The position numbers and the translations under genes are program-made. This document shows, in pieces, positions 1-7,785 of a stretch of DNA of 12,587 bases. Numbering within the stretch: position 1 is the stretch's first letter; each line of letters opens with the position of its first letter. Source of the DNA: Vulcanimicrobiota bacterium (GTDB taxonomy: Bacteria > Vulcanimicrobiota > Vulcanimicrobiia > Vulcanimicrobiales > Vulcanimicrobiaceae); assembly GCA_019233415.1 (NCBI GenBank), contig JAFAMK010000374.1:1-12587 (forward strand), in the 5' to 3' direction. The notes beneath the pieces were generated by a model. The model did not search any database and was not told the origin of the DNA. It saw only the letters and a list, made by a program, of their open reading frames with translations.

Positions 1-314
1 CGACGCACTTCCACGAACTCGTCGCGCTGGCCGACCGCTGGCCGCTCGTCGCGAACTTCCACATCACCGCGGTCGAGAGCACGAAAGGCGGCGCGCCGGT
101 CTTTTCGCACCGCGTGCTGCCCGGCTCGTCGTCGCGCTCGTTCGGAATCGAAGTCGCGCGGATGGCGGGCCTCCCGCCGGCGGTCGTCGCGCGGGCGCGC
201 GAGATCGCCGAGGTCCTCGAAGGCCGCCCGACGCTCGAAGTCGCCGTGCCGCTGCGGGGGAAGCTCGCGAAGACGGCAATCATCGAGCAGCCGCTGCTCT
301 TCGAGATGGGCTGA
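1..314 (+). CDS. mutS: DNA mismatch repair protein MutS, C-terminal fragment
   Basis: The gene is cut by the left window edge and read from base 3, giving the last 103 residues before TGA at 312-314. MutS recognises mismatches and, with ATP, recruits MutL. Visible are the end of the ATPase domain, with the THFHEL segment (family ATHYHEL) near the start, and the conserved helix-turn-helix dimer region reading GIEVARMAGLPPAVVARA and then REI. The protein stops at LLFEMG soon afterwards, with little or no C-terminal tetramer tail. The fragment matches the family closely and I see no disruption. The mutL gene lies about 3.7 kb downstream on the same strand, separated by three unrelated genes. Only 4 bp lie between its stop and the stop of the convergent gene, with no room for a separate terminator. 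Confidence 0.95.
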   Translation, partial: THFHELVALADRWPLVANFHITAVESTKGGAPVFSHRVLPGSSSRSFGIEVARMAGLPPAVVARAREIAEVLEGRPTLEVAVPLRGKLAKTAIIEQPLLFEMG

Positions 315-318
315 GCCG

Positions 319-2160
319 CTAGCCGCGCCATTTCCCGAAGAGGATGGCGTCGAGCGCGAACGCGCCAGTCGCCGCGCGCGCCTTCGCTGCATCCTCGACC
401 GACGTGATCGCCGCGTCACTAGGGAAGCGGTAGGCGCCGAAGATGACGTTCTGTTCGACTCCGTTGACGACTTTGCCGTAGTATTGCTCGAAGTTGGGAC
501 ACGCGCTTGCGTTCACGCGCGACACGGTCGCGTAGAAGCCGGGTGTCTTTCCGTAGCACGCATAGTAGTCGATCGCCATCTCGATCGACTGGTCGCGCGG
601 GCCGCGGTACCCGTACGGGTCGTAGCCCGCGTTGCGCAAAACCTCCGCCGCGTCGATGAGCCGCTCCAGCGTGAACATCGGGTAGCCGAACGTCTGCAAG
701 ACGCCGGCGCGGTAGCGGTCCTGCACCTCGCCGGCCGCGACGACGCCCGTCGTGAAGCCGTCGCCGCTGTGCAATCCGTCGGGGCCCGAATTGGGATAGC
801 ATGCCAGCGCGCGGTCGTTGCGGCCGTAGATCGCGCCGACGATGAACCGCGTCCACGGCATGATGACCAGCGGCGCGCGGTCACCACCGGCGAGGACTGC
901 GTCGAAGCCGCCCCAGTCGTTGCGGAGCCGCGCAATGGCAAGCAGCGCGGCGAGTCCGTTCGCAGTGCCGTTCGCGTAGCGCTGGCACTCGGGCTGCGTC
1001 GAGCCTTCACCCTGGTTGAGCCCGCCGCGAATCCAGTCGAAGAGCGCGGCGTGCATTGCGTCGAGCCGGTCGCGTTCCCCGGCGTCCAGCGCGCCGATCG
1101 ACTCCAGCAAGTCCTGCGCATCGACGGAGTAGACGACGCCGCGGCCGACTTGGAGCGGCAGCACCGGGCCGAGGAAATTCTCGCGGTACCCGCCGTGCGC
1201 GCACGCGGACGTGCTCAGCGAGGCGAAATGCCCCGCCGCGTCGCGGGGGAAGCCGTGGTCCGCCCAGGCGAGGAGGATGCGCTTCGCGAGCGCCGCGGCG
1301 CGGTCGGCGTTCGGCGCGCCGGCCGGCGCATGCGCACCGATGTCGACGAGCGCCGCATAGAGCGCGAGCCGCGACGCGACGACCGCGCCGCCGGTCGGCG
1401 CTCTTGTCGATGGCGGAAGGCCGAGCGCGTCGTGCGTGTCCTTGTCGTGCCGGTCTTGGGGTTCGTAGGAGAACGCGTACAGGTACGGTCCGATCCGGCA
1501 ACCCGCGTATGCTGCGTCCCAGTCGGCGGTCGAGGTGAGGTCGCGCGCGACCTGGGCCGTGAGCTGCGCAAACCGCATCGCCGAGTACGAGCCGGGCATG
1601 TTGATTCGCGTGACGAGGTCGTGCATCTCGGACTGCGTCGTGAAGACGTGCGGGTGGTCGAGCTGACCCCGATACGTGCCTGCAACCGGCGGGACCGACG
1701 CCTCCGGAAACGGAATCTCGGCGCGCGCGAGCCGGCGCGGCGGCGCGCCGGAACCGGCCAGCTCGTCGTTCGGCACACCGTTGACGACGCGAATTCCGTT
1801 GACGTAGAACGTCGTACCCGCGCCGTAGCCGTACGGCAGCGTGACGAAGAAGCGGTGCTGTCCCGCGCCGCCGTCCCCGCAGCGCTGCGCAATCGCCGGC
1901 TCGCTGAAGAAGTTCGCCTGGCCCGCGGTGACGAACGCGTGGCTCGCCGGCCCGCTCGCGGCCTGGCGCGCGAAGATGTGGATCGCGATCGACTCGCGGC
2001 GGCCCTGCTGGCAGGCCCAGCCCGAGAGGAATGCCTGGTCGCCATCGCTGCTGACGCCGTCGATCACGCCGATCACGCGCCCGGCCGGCGCGCTCCCCGC
2101 CGGCGCGCTCGGACAGAGCGCGAACGCGGCGAAACCGAGGGCGACGATCCATGTGCGCAT
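319..2160 (-). CDS. Secreted alginate-lyase-like protein with an N-terminal GWAC domain
   Basis: This 613-residue protein probably acts outside the cytoplasm. Residues 1-27 form a signal peptide (short basic start, hydrophobic core, AGSAPA-type cleavage region). Residues about 28-135 look like a small beta-rich domain with the motif LSGWAC at 45-50 and a second cysteine at 94. From about 165 to 590 it resembles the alpha/alpha-toroid alginate lyase family (Pfam Alginate_lyase type): VTRINMPGSYSAMRFAQL near 183-200, RYANGTANGLAALLAIARL near 394-412 where the family has its catalytic Asn/His region, and helices with YPMFTLERLIDAAEVL near 493-508. The usual NNHG-type motif is not clearly present, so the substrate and even activity are uncertain; uronic-acid polysaccharide cleavage is an inference. 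The ATG at 2158-2160 is preceded by GGAGG (2166-2170 on the minus strand) at good spacing. It is divergent from the mscS gene. Confidence 0.6.
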   Translation of the reverse strand: MRTWIVALGFAAFALCPSAPAGSAPAGRVIGVIDGVSSDGDQAFLSGWACQQGRRESIAIHIFARQAASGPASHAFVTAGQANFFSEPAIAQRCGDGGAGQHRFFVTLPYGYGAGTTFYVNGIRVVNGVPNDELAGSGAPPRRLARAEIPFPEASVPPVAGTYRGQLDHPHVFTTQSEMHDLVTRINMPGSYSAMRFAQLTAQVARDLTSTADWDAAYAGCRIGPYLYAFSYEPQDRHDKDTHDALGLPPSTRAPTGGAVVASRLALYAALVDIGAHAPAGAPNADRAAALAKRILLAWADHGFPRDAAGHFASLSTSACAHGGYRENFLGPVLPLQVGRGVVYSVDAQDLLESIGALDAGERDRLDAMHAALFDWIRGGLNQGEGSTQPECQRYANGTANGLAALLAIARLRNDWGGFDAVLAGGDRAPLVIMPWTRFIVGAIYGRNDRALACYPNSGPDGLHSGDGFTTGVVAAGEVQDRYRAGVLQTFGYPMFTLERLIDAAEVLRNAGYDPYGYRGPRDQSIEMAIDYYACYGKTPGFYATVSRVNASACPNFEQYYGKVVNGVEQNVIFGAYRFPSDAAITSVEDAAKARAATGAFALDAILFGKWRG

Positions 2161-2165
2161 AGGTC

Positions 2166-2170
2166 CCTCC
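2166..2170 (-). promoter_or_regulatory. Shine-Dalgarno site of the lyase-like gene
   Basis: On the minus strand this reads GGAGG, 5 nt before the ATG at 2160. It fixes the start directly ahead of a clear signal peptide. Confidence 0.7.
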
Positions 2171-2195
2171 GGGACGGGAATCGCAAGGTCTGAAT

Positions 2196-3341
2196 ATGGA
2201 GCAGAGGTTCACGCTGAGCCGGACCGAGCTGGACTTCCTCGTCGCGATCGTCTGGTTGGCGATCGCGATCGGAATCGGTCTGGTCGCGCACCGCATCGTC
2301 TACTGGCTGTTCGGCCGGTGGGCCGCGCAGCAGAGTGCGTTCGCGACGGCGGTCATGCGCCGCACGCGCCGCCCCGCGGCGTACATCTTTCCGCTGCTCG
2401 CGATTCTCGCCGTCACGCCGAACCTCGTCCTGCCCGAGGCGTGGACGCGCCCGACCGTCCACGTCACTGAACTTCTGACGATCGGCATCTTCGCGTGGAC
2501 GATCGTTTCCCTCGTGCGGCTGTGGTCGGACCTCACCGTCGCGCGGCACCGCACCGACGTCGAGGACAACCTCGCAGCGCGCCAGCTCGGCACGCGCGTC
2601 GACATCCTCAGCCGCGTCGTCGTGATCATCGTCTGGATCGTCGCGATCGGGATGATGCTGATGACGTTCCCGGAGGTGCAGTCGATCGGGACGGCGCTGC
2701 TCGCATCGGCCGGCCTCGCCGGTATCGCCGTGGGGTTCGCGGCGCGGCCGCTGTTCGAAAACCTCGTCGCCGGGATTCAGCTCGCACTCACCCAGCCGAT
2801 CCGGCTCGACGACGTCGTGATCATCGAGAAGCAGTACGGGCGCGTCGAGGAGATCCACAGCACGTACGTCGTCGTGCGGCTGTGGGACCTGCGCCGCATG
2901 GTCGTCCCGCTCGCGTGGTTCATCTCGACGCCGTTCGAGAACTGGACGCGCCACACCGCGAACCTGATCGGCGAGGTCTTCGTCTTCGCCGACTGGACGA
3001 TCGACGTCCCCGCGCTCCGCGCCGAGGTACCGGCGATTCTCGCGAGCACGCCGCTCTGGGATGGCCTCGTCCAAAACGTCCAAGTCACCGACGCGACGGA
3101 GCGCGCCGTACAAATCCGCACGCTCGTCAGCGCGCGCAACTCCGGCGACCTCTTCGACCTGCGCTGCTATGTGCGCGAAGCGATCGTCGCCTATCTGCGC
3201 GACCACCAGCCCCAAGCGCTGCCTCGTACACGTAGGGAGGACGAACCCGGTCCTCGCGACGGCGCGCTCGCGCGCGTGACGGCGTCACCCGAGGAACGGC
3301 AAACCCGCGGCAACGAAGACGCAACGCGGGAGGCGCGATGA
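2196..3341 (+). CDS. Small-conductance mechanosensitive ion channel family protein (MscS-like)
   Basis: A 381-residue inner-membrane channel of the MscS family, which opens under membrane tension and releases solutes on osmotic downshock. Hydrophobic segments lie at about 12-36, 61-80, 90-110 and 139-158, followed by the Gly/Ala-rich pore helix region at about 163-197 (GTALLASAGLAGIAVGFAAR, then PLFENLVAG). The beta domain follows, with TQPIRLDDVVII at 199-210, a GRVEEI turn and VPLAWFISTPFENWTR at 237-252, and a cytoplasmic alpha/beta domain to about 337. The last 45 residues are charged and low in complexity. The ATG at 2196 has an AAGGT (2185-2189) 6 nt upstream. Only 35 bp separate it from the divergent lyase gene, so promoters probably overlap the coding starts. 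The Uma2 gene follows after 3 bp, so they are likely co-transcribed. Confidence 0.9.
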   Translation: MEQRFTLSRTELDFLVAIVWLAIAIGIGLVAHRIVYWLFGRWAAQQSAFATAVMRRTRRPAAYIFPLLAILAVTPNLVLPEAWTRPTVHVTELLTIGIFAWTIVSLVRLWSDLTVARHRTDVEDNLAARQLGTRVDILSRVVVIIVWIVAIGMMLMTFPEVQSIGTALLASAGLAGIAVGFAARPLFENLVAGIQLALTQPIRLDDVVIIEKQYGRVEEIHSTYVVVRLWDLRRMVVPLAWFISTPFENWTRHTANLIGEVFVFADWTIDVPALRAEVPAILASTPLWDGLVQNVQVTDATERAVQIRTLVSARNSGDLFDLRCYVREAIVAYLRDHQPQALPRTRREDEPGPRDGALARVTASPEERQTRGNEDATREAR

Positions 3342-3344
3342 TCC

Positions 3345-3947
3345 GTGAGTGACATGGCTACGACGATTTCCGAAACCTACGGCCTACCGATCCGGCGCTT
3401 CAGCGTCGACGACTACCACCGCATGGGCGAAGCAGGTATCTTCGACGACGATGAGCGCGTCGAGCTGCTCGACGGCCTCGTGATCACGATGTCGCCGATC
3501 GGGAACCGCCATGCTCAGGCGGTTCGCAAGCTCGACAAGATTCTCCAGGCTCAGCTCGGCGACCGTGCGATCGTCGATGCGGCCAATCCGCTGCGTCTCG
3601 GCAGGTACTCCGAGCCGGAACCCGATGTGAAGGTCCTTCGCCAACCGCTCGCGGCGTACGAAGACCGACCGCCGTCGCCGGCCGACGCGCTGCTCGTGAT
3701 CGAAGTCTCCGAGTCGTCCCTCAAGAAGGATCGTGGCCCGAAGCTGCGCTCGTACGCGGAGTCCGGCGTGCGCGAGCTGTGGATCGTCGATCTCGTCCAC
3801 GAGCACGTCGAAGTGCACGAGGAGCCCGTTGGTGAGCGCTACCGGCGCAGTCGCGTCCTGCGGCGCGGCGAGGCGATCGCCCCAGCGGCGTTCCCGGAGG
3901 ACGCGATCGCGGTTGCCGACATTTTGCCCGCCCAGAAGGGCTCCTAG
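3345..3947 (+). CDS. Uma2-family (DUF820) PD-(D/E)XK endonuclease-like protein
   Basis: A 200-residue protein of the Uma2 family, which has a restriction-endonuclease-like fold and mostly unknown biological role. The family pattern is complete: an N-terminal DDYHRMGEAGIFDDDERVEL segment (22-41), LLDGLVITMSPIGNRH (41-56), PEPDV with the first catalytic acid D94, LLVIEVSESSLKKDR with E120 (116-130), then K133, Y137 and SGVRELWIVD (140-149). All expected acidic and lysine positions are present, so it looks catalytically intact. The GTG at 3345 sits 11 nt after GGGAGG (3328-3333); an in-frame ATG at 3354 (20 nt away) is the alternative. It lies 3 bp after mscS and 37 bp before mutL on the same strand. 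Members occur in many copies in Cyanobacteria and other phyla; position next to mutL need not mean a repair role. Confidence 0.88.
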   Translation: MSDMATTISETYGLPIRRFSVDDYHRMGEAGIFDDDERVELLDGLVITMSPIGNRHAQAVRKLDKILQAQLGDRAIVDAANPLRLGRYSEPEPDVKVLRQPLAAYEDRPPSPADALLVIEVSESSLKKDRGPKLRSYAESGVRELWIVDLVHEHVEVHEEPVGERYRRSRVLRRGEAIAPAAFPEDAIAVADILPAQKGS

Positions 3948-3963
3948 GCCCGGAGCAGAGCCC
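3938..3963. repeat. Inverted repeat between the Uma2 gene and mutL
   Basis: GGGCTC (3938-3943) and GAGCCC (3958-3963) can pair around a 14-nt GC-rich loop that spans the Uma2 stop codon. There is no T tract after it, so I do not call it a terminator. It may be chance in such GC-rich DNA, or a fold just upstream of the mutL start. Confidence 0.3.
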
Positions 3964-3984
3964 GGCGGCGTTGAACCCGGAGGG

Positions 3985-5655
3985 GTGATCCGGCTTCTGG
4001 ACCCCGAGACGATCGGGCAGATCGCGGCCGGCGAGGTCATCGAACGGCCGCTCTCGGTCGTCAAGGAGCTCGTCGAGAACGCCCTCGACGCCGACGCGAC
4101 GCGGATCGCCGTCCGCGTGCGCGGCGGCGGGCTGGTCGAGGTCGAGGTCGCCGACGACGGGGTCGGGATCGCGCCGGAGGACTTGCGCCTTGCGGTCACG
4201 CGCCACGCGACCTCGAAGATCGCCGCGGCGGAAGAGCTGGCGCGCATCGACACGCTTGGGTTTCGCGGTGAAGGACTCGCGTCGATCGCCGCGGTCGCGG
4301 CGGTGACGATCGTCTCGCGCACCGCGCACGCAGAGGTCGCGAGCGCGCTCGACGCGCACGGCGAAGCGATCGGCGAGCCGCGTCCGCTCGCCGGACCGCC
4401 GGGGACGCGCGTCGTCGTGCGGGACCTCTTCGCGAACGTCCCCGCGCGGCGCGAGTACATGCGCTCGCCGGCGGCCGAGTTCGCGCGCATCGCGACGTGG
4501 CTCGCGACGCTTGCGCTGGCGTACCCGGACGTCGGCTTCACGCTGGAGCACGACGGAAAGCCGACCTTCGCGTTTGCACCGGGTGACGATCTCGCGCCGC
4601 GGCTGCGCCACGTCTTCGGCACGGCGTCCGGAACGATGGTGCCCGTGCGGGGCGAGGAACGCTACGCGGGCGTGCGCGGCTGGGTCAGCTCGCCCGGCGA
4701 CGACCGCCCCGACCGGCGCAATCAAATCCTCTTCGTCAACGGGCGGTTGCTGCGCAGCACGCTGGTGAGCGGCGCGTGGGCGGCGGCGTACCGGACGTTC
4801 GCGATGGTCGGTCGGCATCCGTACGGCGTGCTCTACCTGCGCGTTCCGCCGGACGAAGTCGACCCGAACGTGCACCCGACGAAGAGCGACGTGCGGCTGC
4901 GCTACGGCGAGCGTATCGTCGGCGTCGTCAAGGAAGCGATCACGAGCGCGCTGCGCCGCGGCGCGGTCGAGCGGCTCGAACGCTCGATCTCCTTCGCGCC
5001 GCCGCTGCGCGAGTTCGCTGCGGCGCCGGCCGTCGTCGACTGGGCCGAGTCGCTGCTCGAAGCGACGGTCCCCGACGCGCCGTCGTCGGAACTGCGCGTG
5101 CTCGCGCAAGTCGACCGGACGTACATCCTCGCAACCGACGGCGAGGCGGTCGTGCTGATCGACCAGCACGCGGCGCACGAACGGATCGTCTTCGAACAGC
5201 TCGTCGCGAACGCGCGCACGCACACGGCGGCCGAGCCGCTGCTGATCCCGTACACGTTCGAGGTGCGCCCCGAAGAAGCCGACAAGCTCGACGCGGCGCT
5301 CGAGACGCTCGCCGCGGGCGGCCTGCACGTCGAACCGTTCGGTGAGCGCGCGTACCGCGTGACGGCGACGCCCGCGCGGCTCGTGCACGCGGGCCGCACG
5401 CGGCCGTTCGACGTCGCCGACTTCATCGAGTGCCTGGCCGACGACGTGCGCGGGCTCGATGCCGATCAGCGCGTCTTCGCATCGCTCGCGTGCCATTCGG
5501 TCGTGCGGGCGCACGAGCGGCTGGAGTTTCCGGAGATGGTCGCGCTCGTCGAGCGGCTGCAGCGCTGCGAGAACCCGATGCACTGCCCGCACGGACGCCC
5601 GACGATCGTGCGGCTCGAACCGGACCGGATCGCGCGCCTCTTCAAACGGGTGTGA
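3985..5655 (+). CDS. mutL: DNA mismatch repair endonuclease MutL
   Basis: A 556-residue MutL that couples mismatch recognition by MutS to strand incision. The N-terminal GHKL ATPase has all its motifs: IGQIAAGEVIERP (10-22), KELVENALDA with catalytic E28 and Mg-binding N32, ADDGVGI (56-62), RHATSKI (73-79) and GFRGEGL (92-98), then NGR (252-254) and NVHPTK (295-300). After a short linker (about 330-370), the C-terminal domain has the endonuclease motif DQHAAHERIVFE (393-404), matching DQHA(X)2E(X)4E, plus ACH (502-504), CPHGRP (534-539) and a final FKR (553-555). It should therefore nick DNA itself, without MutH. The start is taken as GTG 3985, giving the family-like N-terminus; the reading frame stays open upstream but only with non-homologous sequence. 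A GGAGGG directly abuts this GTG, which is unusually close. The stop overlaps the miaA start. Confidence 0.95.
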   Translation: MIRLLDPETIGQIAAGEVIERPLSVVKELVENALDADATRIAVRVRGGGLVEVEVADDGVGIAPEDLRLAVTRHATSKIAAAEELARIDTLGFRGEGLASIAAVAAVTIVSRTAHAEVASALDAHGEAIGEPRPLAGPPGTRVVVRDLFANVPARREYMRSPAAEFARIATWLATLALAYPDVGFTLEHDGKPTFAFAPGDDLAPRLRHVFGTASGTMVPVRGEERYAGVRGWVSSPGDDRPDRRNQILFVNGRLLRSTLVSGAWAAAYRTFAMVGRHPYGVLYLRVPPDEVDPNVHPTKSDVRLRYGERIVGVVKEAITSALRRGAVERLERSISFAPPLREFAAAPAVVDWAESLLEATVPDAPSSELRVLAQVDRTYILATDGEAVVLIDQHAAHERIVFEQLVANARTHTAAEPLLIPYTFEVRPEEADKLDAALETLAAGGLHVEPFGERAYRVTATPARLVHAGRTRPFDVADFIECLADDVRGLDADQRVFASLACHSVVRAHERLEFPEMVALVERLQRCENPMHCPHGRPTIVRLEPDRIARLFKRV

Positions 5656-6596
5656 CGAGCGGCGTCCTGATCCTGACCGGCCCGACCGCGTCCGGCAAGA
5701 GCGCGCTCGCGCTCGACCTTGCGGAGCGCTTCGGCGCCGAGATCGTCGGCGCCGACTCGCGCCAAATCTACCGTGGCATGCCGGTCGGCACCGCCGCCCC
5801 GACCGACGCCGACCGCGCCCGCGTCCCGCACCACCTGATCGGCTTCCTCGACCCGCACGAGCGCTACTCCGCAGCACGCTTCGTCGCCGACGCACTCGCC
5901 GCGATCGACGCAATCCACGCCCGCGGACGCCGCGTGCTCGTCGTCGGCGGAACGGGCTTCTACGTACGCGCGCTCGCGGGTGACGTGACCCTTTCGCCCG
6001 CGTACGATGCCGCGTTGCGCGATCGCCTCGCGCACGAAGCCCGCATCCACCCGACCGACGTCCTCGCCGACTGGCTGCATGCGCTTGCTCCCGCGCGAGC
6101 AACGTCGATTGCGGCAAACGATCCGTATCGCATCACCCGCGCGCTCGAAATCGCATTGACCGAACGCGATGGCCGCGTAGCATCGGCAAGCGAGAATACG
6201 ACGAGCGAGGAGAATGCGTGGGAGAGTCTGCGTGCGCGCAGCATTCCGTACCGCAAGCTCTACCTAGGCGTTCAGCCCGAGGTGCTCACGAAACGGATTG
6301 CGTCGCGTGTCGATGCAATGCTTCGCGCTGGATTGCTCGACGAAGCCAAACGGATCGGTGGGGACGCTGTAGCAGCCGATGCGGTCGGTTACCGCGAGGC
6401 GTTGGCCTTCCTCGCCGGGTGGTCGACGCGTGACGAACTGCGCGCGCACCTAGTCCGGAATACCCGGCGTTACGCCAAACGTCAAGCGACTTGGTTCCGT
6501 ACAGAACCGGACCTCCAGCGCATCCCCGTCGACGCCGACCCGCTGCCCTTCATCGCAGAGGTCGCATCCGCCCTCGGCTGGCATCCCGCGCGATGA
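5652..6596 (+). CDS. miaA: tRNA dimethylallyltransferase MiaA
   Basis: A 314-residue enzyme that transfers a dimethylallyl group to N6 of A37 in tRNAs reading codons that begin with U. Motifs: P-loop GPTASGKS (10-17), ADSRQIYRGMPVGT (34-47) with catalytic D35, PHHLIGFLDP (59-68), VVGGTGFYVRALAG (97-110), GYREA (246-250) and RRYAKRQATWFR (272-283). Length is normal for the family. The GTG at 5652 overlaps the mutL TGA as GTGA, so translation is probably coupled; no strong Shine-Dalgarno site is visible. Codons from about 6180 to 6500 (residues 177-283) look somewhat less GC-rich than the rest, without loss of motifs. In E. coli mutL-miaA-hfq are adjacent; here a minus-strand operon separates miaA from hfq. 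Confidence 0.96.
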   Translation: MTSGVLILTGPTASGKSALALDLAERFGAEIVGADSRQIYRGMPVGTAAPTDADRARVPHHLIGFLDPHERYSAARFVADALAAIDAIHARGRRVLVVGGTGFYVRALAGDVTLSPAYDAALRDRLAHEARIHPTDVLADWLHALAPARATSIAANDPYRITRALEIALTERDGRVASASENTTSEENAWESLRARSIPYRKLYLGVQPEVLTKRIASRVDAMLRAGLLDEAKRIGGDAVAADAVGYREALAFLAGWSTRDELRAHLVRNTRRYAKRQATWFRTEPDLQRIPVDADPLPFIAEVASALGWHPAR

Positions 6597-6600
6597 GGCC

Positions 6601-6632
6601 GGACGAGCCTGTCGAAGGACGAGCCCGTCGAA
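6601..6632. repeat. Two tandem copies of a 16-bp repeat after miaA
   Basis: GGACGAGCCTGTCGAA (6601-6616) is followed at once by GGACGAGCCCGTCGAA (6617-6632), differing at one base. The core GAGCCTGTCGAAGG resembles a short interspersed motif (reverse strand CCTTCGACAGGCTC) that recurs in intergenic DNA of many high-GC bacteria; that similarity is from memory. It lies in the 56-bp gap between the convergent miaA and Rieske genes, exactly where the ancestral miaA-hfq order is interrupted. The rest of the gap shows no clear terminator. Confidence 0.7.
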
Positions 6633-6652
6633 GCCGTGTCGCCTTGACGGAG

Positions 6653-7765
6653 CTATCGTGTCATCGTTGCGAGGTAGTGACGGTCGAATGCCGCGAGGAG
6701 GCCTTCCGCGTTCGAATACGGGCCCGGCGTGTACGCGCGCGATGCGATGCCAAGCTGTGATTGTTCGCTGATCTGCCAGTCTTGGCGGTTGGTCAGGTCC
6801 CAGAACTCCACCGCGTCGCTTGGATCGAAGTCGAGTACGTCGATCGTTGCGGGGTCGAAGAGCCAGGTGCAGATGACGCGCGTGCGGTCGGCGGCGAGCG
6901 GCGTGACGTAGTGCGCCATCACGTAGTCCGGGTGCAGGCTGAGCAGCATCGACGGGAAGACCGTGTAGTAGTAGATGCGATGAAGGTCGTCGCCATCCAC
7001 TGCGCCGAGCGGGGCGCGCACGGTGCTACCGGTCATCGTCAGGCTGCCTTCGGGTTGGCGCAGTTCGGAGAAGCCGCCGAGGAACGGTCCTTCGGTCAAG
7101 TCGTTGCGGCCGCTGTCTGAGGGCGAGAGTGCGTCGAGCTGCGGGTGCAGCAGCGGGCAGTGATAGCACTCGGAGTAGTTTTGGAAGACGAGCTTCCAGT
7201 TGCACGCGAGGTCGTACGTAATCGGCCGCACGGCGCGCAGTGCGCCGACGTTCCAGCGCGCGAAGCGGTCGAGCAATGGCGCGAACGCCGTTGCGAAGGG
7301 CTCCGGGGCGGGCGCGAGGTTCACGTAGATGAAGCCGTCATGGACCGTGGTTGCCGCCGAGCGCAGCGGATAGTCGGTGCGGTCGAAGCCGGGGACCTCG
7401 GCCATCGTGCGCGCGGCAAGGAGCGTGCCGTCGAGGCCATAGGTCCAGGCGTGGTACGGGCACTGGATCGAACCGCCGAATCGTCCGGCGCTCTCGGTGC
7501 ACAGACGCGTTCCGCGGTGGCGGCAGACGTTGTAGTGCGCATGCACGTCGCCGTGCTGGTCGCGCGTGACGATCAAACTCTCGCCGGCGACGTCCGCCAG
7601 CACGAAGTCGCCGGCATTCGGAACGTGTTCAGCGCGGCCAACGGCGATCCACGAGCGCGCAAAGATGCGTTCGCGCTCTTGCGCGAAGACGTCGGCAGAC
7701 AAGTACCAGCGCGCATCGAGCGTCTTCGCTCCGGGCGACACCTGCGCTTTGACGAACGTCTCCAT
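6653..7765 (-). CDS. Rieske non-heme iron oxygenase, alpha-subunit type
   Basis: A 370-residue aromatic-ring-hydroxylating-dioxygenase-like protein, predicted to use a Rieske 2Fe-2S cluster and a mononuclear iron to oxidise an organic substrate. The Rieske site is C81-R-H83 and C102-P-Y-H105. The catalytic domain has NYSECYHCPLLHP (196-208), with iron ligands H202 and H207, and D323 in EFWDLTNRQDW as the likely third ligand. The residue that bridges the two centres is E199 rather than the more common Asp, as in the carnitine/glycine-betaine type oxygenases, so a quaternary amine or similar small substrate is possible but not shown. The ATG at 7765 is preceded by GGGGAG about 7 nt upstream; longer frames upstream overlap the neighbouring gene and are not homologous. 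It follows the FAD oxidoreductase gene by 20 bp in one operon. No ferredoxin-reductase partner is encoded in the window. Confidence 0.88.
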   Translation of the reverse strand: METFVKAQVSPGAKTLDARWYLSADVFAQERERIFARSWIAVGRAEHVPNAGDFVLADVAGESLIVTRDQHGDVHAHYNVCRHRGTRLCTESAGRFGGSIQCPYHAWTYGLDGTLLAARTMAEVPGFDRTDYPLRSAATTVHDGFIYVNLAPAPEPFATAFAPLLDRFARWNVGALRAVRPITYDLACNWKLVFQNYSECYHCPLLHPQLDALSPSDSGRNDLTEGPFLGGFSELRQPEGSLTMTGSTVRAPLGAVDGDDLHRIYYYTVFPSMLLSLHPDYVMAHYVTPLAADRTRVICTWLFDPATIDVLDFDPSDAVEFWDLTNRQDWQISEQSQLGIASRAYTPGPYSNAEGLLAAFDRHYLATMTR

Positions 7766-7785
7766 CTGCGTCTCCCCTCGCTGCG

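Noticed and set aside
484..2193. Open + strand frame of 569 codons opposite the lyase-like gene
   Set aside because: Its translation is an Arg/Ala/Val-rich string without domain features. Long antisense frames are expected in high-GC coding DNA, and the minus strand has a signal peptide, a ribosome site and family motifs.
3938..3963. Rho-independent terminator after the Uma2 gene
   Set aside because: The stem is only 6 bp with a 14-nt loop and no T tract follows.
3721..6117. Open minus-strand frame of 798 codons across mutL and miaA
   Set aside because: It is a shadow of two unmistakable + strand genes; the translation is low-complexity Arg-rich sequence.
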